From positions 2,356,001 through 2,420,000 of the forward strand of contig NZ_CP160631.1 in the NCBI RefSeq assembly GCF_040783975.1: DNA of 64,000 nucleotides. Reading direction: 5' to 3'. Shown one piece after another: positions 53,755 through 63,369 of the stretch (positions within the stretch are counted from its first letter, which is position 1; the number at the start of each line of letters is the position of its first letter). The notes under the pieces are model-generated. The model saw nothing but the letters and a program-made list of their open reading frames with translations, was not told the DNA's origin and searched no databases. A program made the position numbers and the translations under genes. Source of the stretch: Pantoea sp. Ep11b. GTDB taxonomy: Bacteria > Pseudomonadota > Gammaproteobacteria > Enterobacterales > Enterobacteriaceae.

Positions 53755-56700
53755 TTAGTTCGCGATCTGGTCCATCGTCTGCAGGATCCGTTTATCCGAG
53801 ATGGGATAAGGTGTTCCCAGCTGCTGAGCAAAGTAGCTGATGCGCAGCTCCTCGATCATCCAGCGGATGTTCTGCACCTCTTCATCATCCTGGCGCTGCG
53901 GCGGCAGTTTATTCCGCCACGCCTGATAAGCCTGCTCCACCGCCTGCACTTTTAACATGCGGGCGCGATCGCTGTGCGGATCGGCTGGCAGTTTCTCCAG
54001 GCGGCGCTCGATGCCGTGCAGATAACGCAGCGTATCGGCCAGCCGCTGCCAGCCGTTTCCGGTGACAAAGCCGCGATAGACCAGACCGCTCATCTGCGCC
54101 TTGATATCAGAGAGCGCCAGCGCCATCGTCATATCGACCCGCCCCTTGAGACGCTTGTTGATGTTGAAGACGGCTGTCAGGATCTGCTCGACCTGACTGG
54201 CGATGGTGACCACGGTCTCATTGAGTTCGCCGCGCACTTTGTCACGCAGCTGCTCGAAAGTGGCCTGATCCCAGGCCGGACCGCCCGCCTCCGCCATCAG
54301 CTTGTCGATGCCACAGGCGATGCAGTCGTCGATCAGCTCCAGCACTTTGCCATAGGGATTGAAGTAGAGGCCGAGCTTGGCTTTGTTGGGCAGCTTTTCG
54401 TGCAGATATTTCACCGGCGACGGCACATTCAGCAGCAGCAGCCGACGCTGGCCGCGCCACATCATCTTCTGCTGCTCCTGCTCGCTGTCAAACAGGCGGA
54501 TCGCCACGCTCTCTTTCTCATCCACCAGCGCCGGCCAGGCTTTGACCTGATAACTGCCGCGCTTCTGCTCGTAGCTGCGGGGCAGCTCGCCAAAGCTCCA
54601 GATATGCAGCCCGCTCTGCTCCAGGCCATCGTCGGCCACTTTCGACAGCGTTTCCTGCACTTTGCCTTTCAGCTGAGCCTTGAGCGCGGTGAGATCTTTG
54701 CCTTCCAGCAGTTTGCGATTGTGCTCATCCACCACCCGGAAGGTCATTTTCAGATGATCGGGCACCTGTTCCCACTGCCACTCTTCGCGGTCCAGCGTGA
54801 CGCCGGTCATGCGGCGAAACTCGCGCGCCAGCGCATCAACCAGCGGCATCTCCATCGCCGTGACCCTGCCCAGGAACGCCTCGGCATAGTCAGGTGCCGG
54901 CACCATATGACGGCGCAGCGGTTTGGGCAGCGACTTGATCAGCGCGATAATCAGCTCACGACGGATGCCGGGGATCTGCCACTCAAATCCGGCATCCTCC
55001 ACCTGATTCAGCAGCGGCAGCGGAATATGCACCGTCACGCCATCCGCATCCGCGCCCGGCTCGAACTGATAGCTCAGCTTCAGTTTCAGGTTGCCCTGAT
55101 GCCAGAAGTTGGGATAGTCGAGCTGGCTGACGCTGTTCGCGCCCTCTTTCATCAGCATCTCTCTGTCGAAGTTCAGCAGCTGCGCATTTTCACGGCTGGC
55201 CTGTTTCCACCAGCTGTCAAAATGTTTCGCCGACACCACCTCTTTGCCGATGCGCTGGTCGTAAAAGGCAAACAGCGTTTCATCGTCGACCAGAATGTCG
55301 CGACGACGGGATTTGTGCTCCAGATCCTCCACTTCGCTGCGCAGTTTCTGGTTGGCCCGGAAGAAGGCGTGACGGGTCTGCCAGTCGCCCTCCACCAGCG
55401 CGTGACGGATAAAGAGTTCACGGCTCAGCACCGGATCGATACGGCCATAGTTCACCTTACGGGCGGCAACAATCGGCAGCCCGTAAAGCGTGACCTTTTC
55501 GGAGGCCATCACCGCGCCCTGCGATTTCTCCCAGTGCGGCTCGCTGTAGCTGCGTTTGATCAGATGCTGCGCCAGCGGCTCGATCCACTCCGGCTCGATC
55601 CGGCCCGCAGTCCGGCCCCACAGGCGGCTGGTCTCCACCAGCTCCGCCACCATCGTCCACTTTGGCGGCTTCTTAAAGAGCCCGGAACCGGGGAAGATGG
55701 CGAAACGGGTATTGCGCGCGCCGGTATACTCCTGTCTGTCGCTGTCTTTCTGGCCGATATGCGACAGCAGCCCGCTCAGCAGCGCGCAGTGCACCTGCTG
55801 CAGTTCGGCCGGTTCGCTGTTTACCGGGATCCCCAGCTCACGCACCACCTGACGCAGCTGCGTGTAGATATCCTGCCACTCCCTGACGCGCAGGTAGTTC
55901 AGGAAGTCACTTTTGCACTGACGACGGAAGAGATTGCCGGACAGCGCTTTCTGCTGCTCCGCCAGATAGTTCCAGAGGTTCACATAGGCCATAAAGTCGG
56001 AATCTTTATCGGCAAAGCGGCGATGCTTCTCATCGGATGCCTGCTTCTTCTCGGCCGGACGCTCGCGCGGATCCTGAATCGACAGGCCTGCGGTGATGAT
56101 CATCACTTCGCGCACACAGCCATATTTCTGCGCTTCCAGCACCATCCGCGCCAGCCGGGGATCGACCGGCAACTGCGACAGCTGACGCCCGGAGCCGGTG
56201 AGCTTATAGTGACCGGTCTCTTCGTTGAGCGTCAGCGCGCCCAGCTCTTCCAGCAGACGGACACCATCCTGAATGTTGCGCTTGTCGGGTGCTTCCACAA
56301 ACGGGAAGGCCGCGATATCGCCCAGCCCCAGCGCGGTCATCTGCAGGATCACCGACGCCAGGTTGGTGCGCAGAATTTCCGGATCGGTAAACGCCGGACG
56401 ACTCAGGAAATCATCTTCCGCGTAGAGACGGATGCAGATCCCGTCTGAAACACGACCACAGCGCCCTTTTCGCTGGTTGGCGGAGGCCTGGGAGATCGGT
56501 TCAATCGGCAGGCGCTGCACCTTGGTGCGGAAGCTGTAGCGGCTGATACGGGCCGTGCCGGGGTCGATCACATATTTGATGCCGGGCACCGTCAGCGAGG
56601 TCTCGGCGACGTTGGTCGCCAGCACAATACGGCGGCCGCTGTGCGACTGAAAGACCCGGTTCTGTTCGGCGTTCGACAGGCGGGCATAGAGCGGCAGCAC

Positions 56701-57657
56701 CTCGGTGTGCGGCAGATCGCGCTTGTTAAGCGCGTCGGCGGTGTCGCGGATTTCGCGCTCGCCGCTCATAAAGATCAGGATGTCGCCATGGCTCTCGCGC
56801 CCCAGCTCATCCACCGCATCGAAAATCGCCTGTAACTGGTCACGATCGCCCTCATCCGCCTCGTCGACCACCGGCCGGTAGCGCACCTCGACCGGATAGG
56901 TCCGGCCGGAGACTTCGATCACCGGCGCATGGTTAAAGTGACGCGAGAATCGCTGTGGATCGATGGTGGCGGAGGTGATGATGACTTTCAGATCGGGACG
57001 GCGTGGTAACAGCTCACGCAGATAGCCGAGCAGGAAGTCGATATTCAGGCTGCGCTCGTGCGCCTCATCGATGATGATGGTGTCATACTGCATCAGCAGG
57101 CGATCCTGCTGGATCTCGGCCAGCAGGATACCGTCGGTCATCAGCTTAACCTGCGTCAGATCGCTGACCTGGTCGTTGAAGCGCACTTTATAGCCGACAC
57201 AGCCACCCAGCGAGGTGCCCAGTTCATCGGCAATGCGGTTCGCCACGGTCCGCGCTGCCAGACGACGCGGCTGCGTATGACCGATCAGTCCAGTGACGCC
57301 ACGCCCCAGTGCCAGACAGATTTTGGGCAGCTGAGTGGTTTTACCCGAGCCGGTTTCACCGGCCACAATCACCACCTGGTGATTGCGAATCGCCTCAGCA
57401 ATATCCTGCTGCTTCTGGCTTACCGGCAGGTTGTCAGGAAACGTAATGGCTGGCGTGGCGGCACGCCGCTGGGCCACCCGCTGCCCGGCGGCAATAATTT
57501 CCTGCTCCAGCTCCCGGGCAATGCCCTGCTGTGCCTGCGGATTTTTAACTTTTCTGGCACCCTGCAGACGGCGCTGCAGACGCTGACGATCGCTCAGCAT
57601 CAGGCCGTCGAGCTGCGCCCGGAGTGCGTCCAGTGGGGAGATTTCGGGAGATGACAT
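53755..57657 (-). CDS. hrpA: DEAH-box RNA helicase HrpA
   Basis: The 1300-residue product equals E. coli HrpA in length. Helicase motifs are Walker A GETGSGKTTQ (about residues 100-109), TQPRR, the DEAH box IIDEAHERS, motif III TSATID, then ATNVAETSLTVPG and QRKGRCGRV of the second RecA lobe, followed by HA2, OB and the long HrpA-specific C-terminal region. HrpA acts in mRNA processing and in rescue of stalled ribosomes. The ATG at 57657 is used, with ACGTCACT upstream. It is divergent from azoR. Confidence 0.97.
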   Translation of the reverse strand: MSSPEISPLDALRAQLDGLMLSDRQRLQRRLQGARKVKNPQAQQGIARELEQEIIAAGQRVAQRRAATPAITFPDNLPVSQKQQDIAEAIRNHQVVIVAGETGSGKTTQLPKICLALGRGVTGLIGHTQPRRLAARTVANRIADELGTSLGGCVGYKVRFNDQVSDLTQVKLMTDGILLAEIQQDRLLMQYDTIIIDEAHERSLNIDFLLGYLRELLPRRPDLKVIITSATIDPQRFSRHFNHAPVIEVSGRTYPVEVRYRPVVDEADEGDRDQLQAIFDAVDELGRESHGDILIFMSGEREIRDTADALNKRDLPHTEVLPLYARLSNAEQNRVFQSHSGRRIVLATNVAETSLTVPGIKYVIDPGTARISRYSFRTKVQRLPIEPISQASANQRKGRCGRVSDGICIRLYAEDDFLSRPAFTDPEILRTNLASVILQMTALGLGDIAAFPFVEAPDKRNIQDGVRLLEELGALTLNEETGHYKLTGSGRQLSQLPVDPRLARMVLEAQKYGCVREVMIITAGLSIQDPRERPAEKKQASDEKHRRFADKDSDFMAYVNLWNYLAEQQKALSGNLFRRQCKSDFLNYLRVREWQDIYTQLRQVVRELGIPVNSEPAELQQVHCALLSGLLSHIGQKDSDRQEYTGARNTRFAIFPGSGLFKKPPKWTMVAELVETSRLWGRTAGRIEPEWIEPLAQHLIKRSYSEPHWEKSQGAVMASEKVTLYGLPIVAARKVNYGRIDPVLSRELFIRHALVEGDWQTRHAFFRANQKLRSEVEDLEHKSRRRDILVDDETLFAFYDQRIGKEVVSAKHFDSWWKQASRENAQLLNFDREMLMKEGANSVSQLDYPNFWHQGNLKLKLSYQFEPGADADGVTVHIPLPLLNQVEDAGFEWQIPGIRRELIIALIKSLPKPLRRHMVPAPDYAEAFLGRVTAMEMPLVDALAREFRRMTGVTLDREEWQWEQVPDHLKMTFRVVDEHNRKLLEGKDLTALKAQLKGKVQETLSKVADDGLEQSGLHIWSFGELPRSYEQKRGSYQVKAWPALVDEKESVAIRLFDSEQEQQKMMWRGQRRLLLLNVPSPVKYLHEKLPNKAKLGLYFNPYGKVLELIDDCIACGIDKLMAEAGGPAWDQATFEQLRDKVRGELNETVVTIASQVEQILTAVFNINKRLKGRVDMTMALALSDIKAQMSGLVYRGFVTGNGWQRLADTLRYLHGIERRLEKLPADPHSDRARMLKVQAVEQAYQAWRNKLPPQRQDDEEVQNIRWMIEELRISYFAQQLGTPYPISDKRILQTMDQIAN

Positions 57658-57877
57658 AATAGTGACGTACCTTACTCAGACAGTGCTGCGGCGTGAAACC
57701 TGGCACTGCAAGCCGGGATAACCAGCTGAATTAATAAAATAATTGCGCGAATCATAGCACATTCTGAACCGTTCCGGCGTCTGACCACGGGTACGCTTAT
57801 TCAATAAATTCGAACATAGGTCTCGAAATATTGCGCTTTCACCGCACCATTGATAACCGTAGAGTGTAACCCATTGA

Positions 57878-58513
<636 letters not shown>

Positions 58514-58544
58514 CGGCGTCTCATCTCAGGATGACACCGAAAAG

Positions 58545-58570
58545 AACCGGGCCACGCGCCCGGTTTTTTT
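58545..58570. terminator. Bidirectional terminator between azoR and ydbL
   Basis: AACCGGGC-cacgc-GCCCGGTT followed by TTTTT (to 58570) is an intrinsic terminator for azoR. On the minus strand the tail is CTTTTC, which can also end the ydbH-ynbE-ydbL transcript, although the stem lies just inside 58569. Confidence 0.92.
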
Positions 58571-58913
58571 ATGGCGAGATGTCGCTGTCCGTCTCTTTTC
58601 TCAGCCACTGGCCGTTGATGCCGCGGACATATTCGCCCGCGCCCGCGCGGCTCACCAGCTTTTGCCCGGCGATACTCGCCACATCCGCCACAGAGAGACG
58701 ATTCTGATCCGCCAGACGCTGGTACTGCTGCTGACGTCCGGCATTGATGCGCTGCACCAGCGCCAGGGTTTCAGGATCCTGCGCCCGCGCGGCCAGATAG
58801 CCGGAGAGCGTTTCCCCCACCCGGCCCGATTTCCGCGCCTGATCCAGCGTCAGCGCCCAGGCGGGCTGCGCCATCGTCAGGGCGAGTAAAAGCGCCACGC
58901 TTATGCGTTTCAT
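58569..58913 (-). CDS. ydbL: YdbL, periplasmic chaperone-like partner of YdbH-YnbE
   Basis: The 114-residue protein (DUF1318) has a signal peptide (MKRISVALLLALTMAQPAWA) and conserved stretches LTLDQARKSGRVGETLSGYLA, INAGRQQQYQRLA and GQKLVSRAGAGEYV. In E. coli YdbL is reported to help YdbH and YnbE form a periplasm-spanning bridge for phospholipid movement. I chose the ATG at 58913, since GGAGAGGAACG precedes it and the signal peptide begins there. It follows ynbE by 11 bases. Confidence 0.93.
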   Translation of the reverse strand: MKRISVALLLALTMAQPAWALTLDQARKSGRVGETLSGYLAARAQDPETLALVQRINAGRQQQYQRLADQNRLSVADVASIAGQKLVSRAGAGEYVRGINGQWLRKETDSDISP

Positions 58914-58924
58914 CGTTCCTCTCC

Positions 58925-59113
58925 TCAAAACAGACCGCTCTGGTTTTTCAGTAACGCTTCGACATCCTTATCGACTTTGATATGGATCTCGTGCTCAATT
59001 CTGACGTTCATGTTGATGGTGATGGGCTCTTTGGGTGCCGAGACTTCAATGCGCGGCACACAGCCGATGCTCAGCAGTCCGGCTGCCATTACCAGTAGTG
59101 CCTTCAGGCTCAT
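58925..59113 (-). CDS. ynbE: YnbE, outer-membrane lipoprotein partner of YdbH
   Basis: The 62-residue product has a lipoprotein signal ending in the lipobox LSIGC (Cys18), then CVPRIEVSAPKEPITINMN and a beta-prone VRIEHEIHIKVDKDV stretch. E. coli YnbE stacks on the C-terminal end of YdbH to complete an intermembrane bridge. Its ATG overlaps the ydbH stop as ATGA, so the two are coupled. Confidence 0.94.
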   Translation of the reverse strand: MSLKALLVMAAGLLSIGCVPRIEVSAPKEPITINMNVRIEHEIHIKVDKDVEALLKNQSGLF

Positions 59114-61740
59114 GGTGAAGTGTCCTTGTTCGACGGCAACGTCGCATGTTGCTCAAGCCAGGATTGCAAATTATCGCCGAAGCGCAGGCTGCGCCAGAGC
59201 TGAAAGAGATTTTCCTGGTGATGATAGTTAAGATTGACCGTCTGACGACGGTTGCTGAAGCGGCTGACGCCCTGCACCTGCGCCTCCATTGAGAGGTCGC
59301 CGAGGTTATCCAGATTGATTGTGGCCCAGCTGCGGGAGATCTCCATATAACGCAGCCAGTCCAGCGCAGCGCCGGTCGCCACGTTATTGCGGGTAATGGC
59401 ATCCGCCATATCCTTGTCCAGCCGGAAGGTCAGCGCGCCACTGTTGGCAATCCACCCTTTCTCGATCAGCCAGCGTGGGTTGTTCAGCCATAACGGCAGT
59501 TCGCCGTTGACGTTGCCCGACATGGCAAACTGTTTGGGCTTCAGCGCCGTCACCAGCCTGCTCAGGCTGATGTTACGCAGCGACACCCGGGCGGGTTCAT
59601 GTTGCGGCATCCGCAGCGCGGGCAGCGTAATCTGGCCGCCCAGCAGATCGAGGCTGACATTCTGCAGCGTCAGCGGTGCCGCTTCAGACCACGGCCAGTT
59701 ACCCTGCAGGTCGGCGCGAATATTCTGCATCGCGAACTGGTTTTTAATCTCCGCGATCCGCAGCGACACCGGGCCATGCTGGCCGAACTGCCAGTGATCG
59801 GCCCTGAAGCGGAACGGCAGCGAGAAGTCGATGCCGTTAACCTGACTGTCGGGCGTCCAGACGCTGCCCTGTCTGACTCGCCAGTGGCCTCCGGCCTCGA
59901 ATCCCTGATCCGGCGCGGCCGAAAACGCCACCTGCGCCTGTAAGCTGCCATCCTGTATCTGCATTTTCATGTCGGGGCTGAGCAGCGGCTGAAAGACCGT
60001 CAGCGACTGGGTCGGCCACCAGGCCTGACCGCGCAGCCGCTCACCATCCCAGCGGCCATTGACGCGCAGCGGCCCCACACGACCGGCCTTTAACTCGCCC
60101 CGCCAGAGAAAATAGCCGGGGTCGCGGCCTTTAGCCTCAAAATCGAGCGTGGACGCGGCCAGGCGGCCGCCATAGCTGAAACGGGTTTCGCCCGCCTGCA
60201 GGCGGAAGTGCCCTTGAAACGAGGGCTGCGTTACATCGCGCTGCCAGTTAACCGGTTCCGTAAGCGTCAGACGCGGAGAGGCCACGTTGACACTGCCGTA
60301 GGCAAGCTGGTTAAAGCCGGTGGAGAGCGTGTCCAGATGGATCAGCGTATCGTGCCAGCCACCGGTGCCTTTCACGTCCCAGCGCGCCTGCAGGGGCAGC
60401 ATCTCGCCGCCGCCCCAGTAGCGCCAGTTCCATTCGCCTTTATCGGGCCAGAAGTCGGTGGCGCGGCCATCAAGATGGAGCCGGAAACGGCCAAAACTGG
60501 CGTCGTGCGCGGTGAGGATCGCCTGCAGGCGGCCATCGATCCCCTGCGACGAGAGCCGCACGCCCGCCAGCGGCCAGCGCGCCTCATCCACCTCCAGCGT
60601 GGACAGGATCCTGCCCTTCAGGCGCAGCAGCGATTTGGGCTGCAGCACCAGCTGAGGGTCAAGCAGGGAGCCGCTGAGCCGGCCCGGTACCGATCCGTAG
60701 AGTTGCAGGGCGGCCAGTTTGCTTTCGCCCGTGATCTGAAACGGCAGGTTGCTGTCCGTCAGGCTGAGATTACCCGGCCCCACGCCGAGTACGACGTTGC
60801 CCTTGCCGCCACGTCCCCGGGTCAGCAGATTGATCCGCCCCGTGATCTGGCTGCCCTCCAGGCCCGCCTGCCAGTTATTCAGCGTCAGGTTAACGAACCC
60901 GGAGAGCGGCTGCGCCTCCAGCGGCCAGACATATTCGCCCTGCTCAATCTGAATCTGATCGCGGCTTATCTGCCACGGTAAACGGAGCAGCGGTTTCTCC
61001 TGTTCCGCCATCGCCACACGCAGTTCACCCTGCTGCTGCTGCCAGTTAAGCGTGAGCTGCAGAGGATGCGGCAGTGCTGCCAGGGCGAGCTGCCCTGCGA
61101 CCTCGCCCTGCACCGGCAGGTCTGTGGCGAAAGCAGGCAGCTGCAGATTCCCCCTGAGAGTCATCGGCTCAGGCAGTGCGGGATGGGTAAACCGCAAACG
61201 CGTGACAGCCAGCTGCTGGCCGGTCAGGGTTGCCGCCAGCTGCAGATTCTCTCCCTGGTACGTCAGCTGCTGGCGATCTTTTTCCAGCGTCAGGTCCAGG
61301 GAGCCCGCATAGGTCTGCCACGGAGCAACGACCACTTTACCCAGATGCACATCGGCGCCGGGCAGCATCGCCTGCCATTCGGCCAGGGTTCTGGGGGCGG
61401 CTGCGTCTGGCTCACTGGCAGGCAGTTTCTGCAGGCAGGCGCTGTCCAGCGTCAGTTCTGCCGCGTTGAGTTTCCAGCGCGACTGATGCCAGCCCAGTGA
61501 CACTGCGTTGACGGTGGCCAGTGAACAGTCCGCCGCCAGATAGCGGATCTGCGGCAGCCACAGGCCGCCGTCGCGCCAGCGTGGTGCGCCAGCAAGCTCA
61601 ATACGGGTCTCAGCGGGCAGCCAGATACCGGCCAGTCGCGGCAGCCATTGAGTCACAGTCAGCATCAGGCCGAGCAGCAGCAAAATCAGCGCCAGAATCG
61701 CCGCCAGCCGTCGCCGGAAAATCCGTGGCATGAAAGCCAT
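59110..61740 (-). CDS. ydbH: YdbH, AsmA-like intermembrane phospholipid transport protein
   Basis: The 876-residue protein (E. coli about 879) has one N-terminal membrane anchor (FRRRLAAILALILLLLGLML) and a long beta-rich periplasmic region built from repeated strands, ending with FQLWRSLRFGDNLQSWLEQHA. YdbH, TamB and YhdP act in parallel in moving phospholipids to the outer membrane in E. coli. I chose the ATG at 61740 (reading MAFMPRIFRRR) because AAGGAAAAGG precedes it; the frame is open 25 codons upstream. It heads the ydbH-ynbE-ydbL operon and is divergent from ldhA, as in E. coli. Confidence 0.95.
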   Translation of the reverse strand: MAFMPRIFRRRLAAILALILLLLGLMLTVTQWLPRLAGIWLPAETRIELAGAPRWRDGGLWLPQIRYLAADCSLATVNAVSLGWHQSRWKLNAAELTLDSACLQKLPASEPDAAAPRTLAEWQAMLPGADVHLGKVVVAPWQTYAGSLDLTLEKDRQQLTYQGENLQLAATLTGQQLAVTRLRFTHPALPEPMTLRGNLQLPAFATDLPVQGEVAGQLALAALPHPLQLTLNWQQQQGELRVAMAEQEKPLLRLPWQISRDQIQIEQGEYVWPLEAQPLSGFVNLTLNNWQAGLEGSQITGRINLLTRGRGGKGNVVLGVGPGNLSLTDSNLPFQITGESKLAALQLYGSVPGRLSGSLLDPQLVLQPKSLLRLKGRILSTLEVDEARWPLAGVRLSSQGIDGRLQAILTAHDASFGRFRLHLDGRATDFWPDKGEWNWRYWGGGEMLPLQARWDVKGTGGWHDTLIHLDTLSTGFNQLAYGSVNVASPRLTLTEPVNWQRDVTQPSFQGHFRLQAGETRFSYGGRLAASTLDFEAKGRDPGYFLWRGELKAGRVGPLRVNGRWDGERLRGQAWWPTQSLTVFQPLLSPDMKMQIQDGSLQAQVAFSAAPDQGFEAGGHWRVRQGSVWTPDSQVNGIDFSLPFRFRADHWQFGQHGPVSLRIAEIKNQFAMQNIRADLQGNWPWSEAAPLTLQNVSLDLLGGQITLPALRMPQHEPARVSLRNISLSRLVTALKPKQFAMSGNVNGELPLWLNNPRWLIEKGWIANSGALTFRLDKDMADAITRNNVATGAALDWLRYMEISRSWATINLDNLGDLSMEAQVQGVSRFSNRRQTVNLNYHHQENLFQLWRSLRFGDNLQSWLEQHATLPSNKDTSP

Positions 61741-61885
61741 AATCCTTTTCCTTACAGTATCCTGACAGGAATGATGGCATGTAATCTGCCAGAGGTGAAG
61801 GTCTGCGCCAGACACCGGTCAGCTCTTTCAGCAAAGTCAGCCAGAAAACGTTATCCTTGGTTTATCACTCTGCAGGAGCACAACC

Positions 61886-62878
61886 ATGAAGATCGCGGTT
61901 TACAGCACTAAACATTACGATCAGAAATACCTTGAGCAGGTTAATCAGCAGTTTGGTTTTGAACTGCTCTTTTTTGATTTTTTACTCACGGAGAACACGG
62001 CGAAAACCGCAGTGGGTTGCGATGCCGTCTGTATTTTTGTCAATGATGATGGCAGTCGTCCGGTGCTGGAAGAGCTGGCCGGGCTGGGGGTAAAAGCTAT
62101 CGCGCTGCGCTGCGCCGGTTTCAACAATGTGGATCTGGCTGCGGCTGAAGAGCTGGGCCTGGAGGTGGTACGGGTGCCCGCCTACTCACCGGAAGCGGTC
62201 GCGGAACACACCATCGGCCTGATGATGACCCTGAATCGCCGCATCCATCGCGCCTATCAGCGCACCCGTGATGCGAACTTCTCCCTCGACGGTCTGACCG
62301 GTTTTAACATGTATCAGAAAACCGCGGGCGTGATCGGGACCGGAAAAATCGGGGTGGCGACGATGCGCATTCTGAAAGGGTTTGGTATGCGGCTGCTGGC
62401 GTTTGACCCTTATCCCAGCCAGCAGGCGCGGGAACTGGGTGCAGAATATGTCGATCTGAAGACGCTGTTTGCCGAGTCTCACGTTATCACGCTGCACTGC
62501 CCGATGACGCCGGAAAATCATCATCTGCTCAACGCGGAGGCGTTTAATCAGATGCGCGATGGCGTGATGATTATCAACACCAGCCGGGGCGGCCTGATTG
62601 ATTCCCAGGCGGCGATTGACGCCCTGAAAAAGCAGAAGATTGGTGCGCTCGGCATGGATGTCTATGAGAATGAGCGCGATCTGTTCTTTGAAGATAAGTC
62701 GAACGATGTGATTCAGGACGATGTCTTCCGCCGTCTGTCGGCGTGTCATAACGTGCTATTTACCGGCCATCAGGCGTTTTTAACTGCCGAAGCACTGACC
62801 GCCATTTCTGAAACCACACTGAATAATCTCAGCCAGCTCGACCGCGGCGAAGCGTGTCCGAACCGGGTCTCTGCCTGA
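61886..62878 (+). CDS. ldhA: Fermentative D-lactate dehydrogenase
   Basis: LdhA reduces pyruvate to D-lactate with NADH in fermentation. The 330-residue product matches E. coli LdhA (329): MKIAVYSTKHYDQKYLEQVN at the start, the Rossmann motif GVIGTGKIGVAT, HCPMTPENHHLLN, NTSRGGLIDSQAA with its arginine, and the catalytic histidine in FTGHQAFLT. GCAGGAGCACAACC precedes ATG 61886. Its position next to ydbH is that of E. coli. It ends at a GC-rich hairpin. Confidence 0.96.
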   Translation: MKIAVYSTKHYDQKYLEQVNQQFGFELLFFDFLLTENTAKTAVGCDAVCIFVNDDGSRPVLEELAGLGVKAIALRCAGFNNVDLAAAEELGLEVVRVPAYSPEAVAEHTIGLMMTLNRRIHRAYQRTRDANFSLDGLTGFNMYQKTAGVIGTGKIGVATMRILKGFGMRLLAFDPYPSQQARELGAEYVDLKTLFAESHVITLHCPMTPENHHLLNAEAFNQMRDGVMIINTSRGGLIDSQAAIDALKKQKIGALGMDVYENERDLFFEDKSNDVIQDDVFRRLSACHNVLFTGHQAFLTAEALTAISETTLNNLSQLDRGEACPNRVSA

Positions 62879-62885
62879 GTAAGCG

Positions 62886-62903
62886 GGCCGGTGCAATCCG
62901 GCC
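62886..62903. terminator. Terminator between ldhA and the DUF333 lipoprotein gene
   Basis: GGCCGG-tgcaat-CCGGCC, followed by tgtttat, lies 8 bases after the ldhA stop and 7 bases before the convergent gene's end. It is a moderate intrinsic terminator. Confidence 0.65.
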
Positions 62904-62909
62904 TGTTTA

Positions 62910-63185
62910 TCAGCGCGCGCAGTTCCCGCCAATCAGCGCCTGTTCATCACAGCGGCGACCATTCACTAACTGACACATCCCCACGCGCGAACCATCCAGC
63001 TGATGTGAAAACGCCAGGGTTCCACCTGCATTGGCACAGTTGCTTTCTGCCAGGGAAGACATCACTACCCGTGGCTGGATATGGGCGGCGGTGGCTTGTT
63101 GCGGTGGCTCATTATCATCGCTGTGGCTGCTGCAGGCAGAAAGTAATAATGCGGCACCGGCCAGCAAAAAGGTGGCTGCTTTCAT
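62910..63185 (-). CDS. DUF333-domain lipoprotein
   Basis: The 91-residue product has a lipoprotein signal (MKAATFLLAGAALLLSAC, Cys18) and a C-terminal DUF333 domain (SNCANAGGTLAF followed by GMCQLVNGRRCDEQALIGGNC), as in E. coli YoaF-like proteins. The serine after the lipid Cys predicts outer-membrane sorting. Four cysteines in the mature domain could form disulfides. The ATG at 63185 gives a proper signal peptide; the frame is open 14 codons upstream. In E. coli hslJ lies near this place, so this gene is a local difference. Function is unknown. Confidence 0.85.
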   Translation of the reverse strand: MKAATFLLAGAALLLSACSSHSDDNEPPQQATAAHIQPRVVMSSLAESNCANAGGTLAFSHQLDGSRVGMCQLVNGRRCDEQALIGGNCAR

Positions 63186-63315
63186 CAGTCGGACTCCGGG
63201 AATAGGGGTTAAAGGCTGGCTCAGCATATGTCAGGCAGTACAAGGGGTCGAGAGGTGAAACAGCTTTTTACAAAATTCTCCAGCGTCATTTGCAAGCAGA
63301 ATTATCTTGTTTACC

Positions 63316-63324
63316 TGCTATGAC
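63316..63324 (+). promoter_or_regulatory. Possible extended -10 promoter of the MgtC-family gene
   Basis: TGCTATGAC is an extended -10-like element (TG-N-TATGAC) 45 bases upstream of the start codon. No good -35 is present, as is common for extended -10 promoters. Weak, by-eye evidence. Confidence 0.3.
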
Positions 63325-63369
63325 TGAACTGTCACTCTTTTTCGGCCTTTATCATTTCGGAGTAAAGCC

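Noticed and set aside
53974..56448. 824-codon plus-strand frame inside hrpA
   Set aside because: Antisense shadow of hrpA, whose helicase motifs are intact on the minus strand; the plus-strand peptide is rich in Gln, Arg and His as expected of a shadow.
62910..63227. Identification of the gene next to ldhA as hslJ
   Set aside because: The product is a short DUF333 lipoprotein with four mature cysteines and does not resemble the META-domain protein HslJ.
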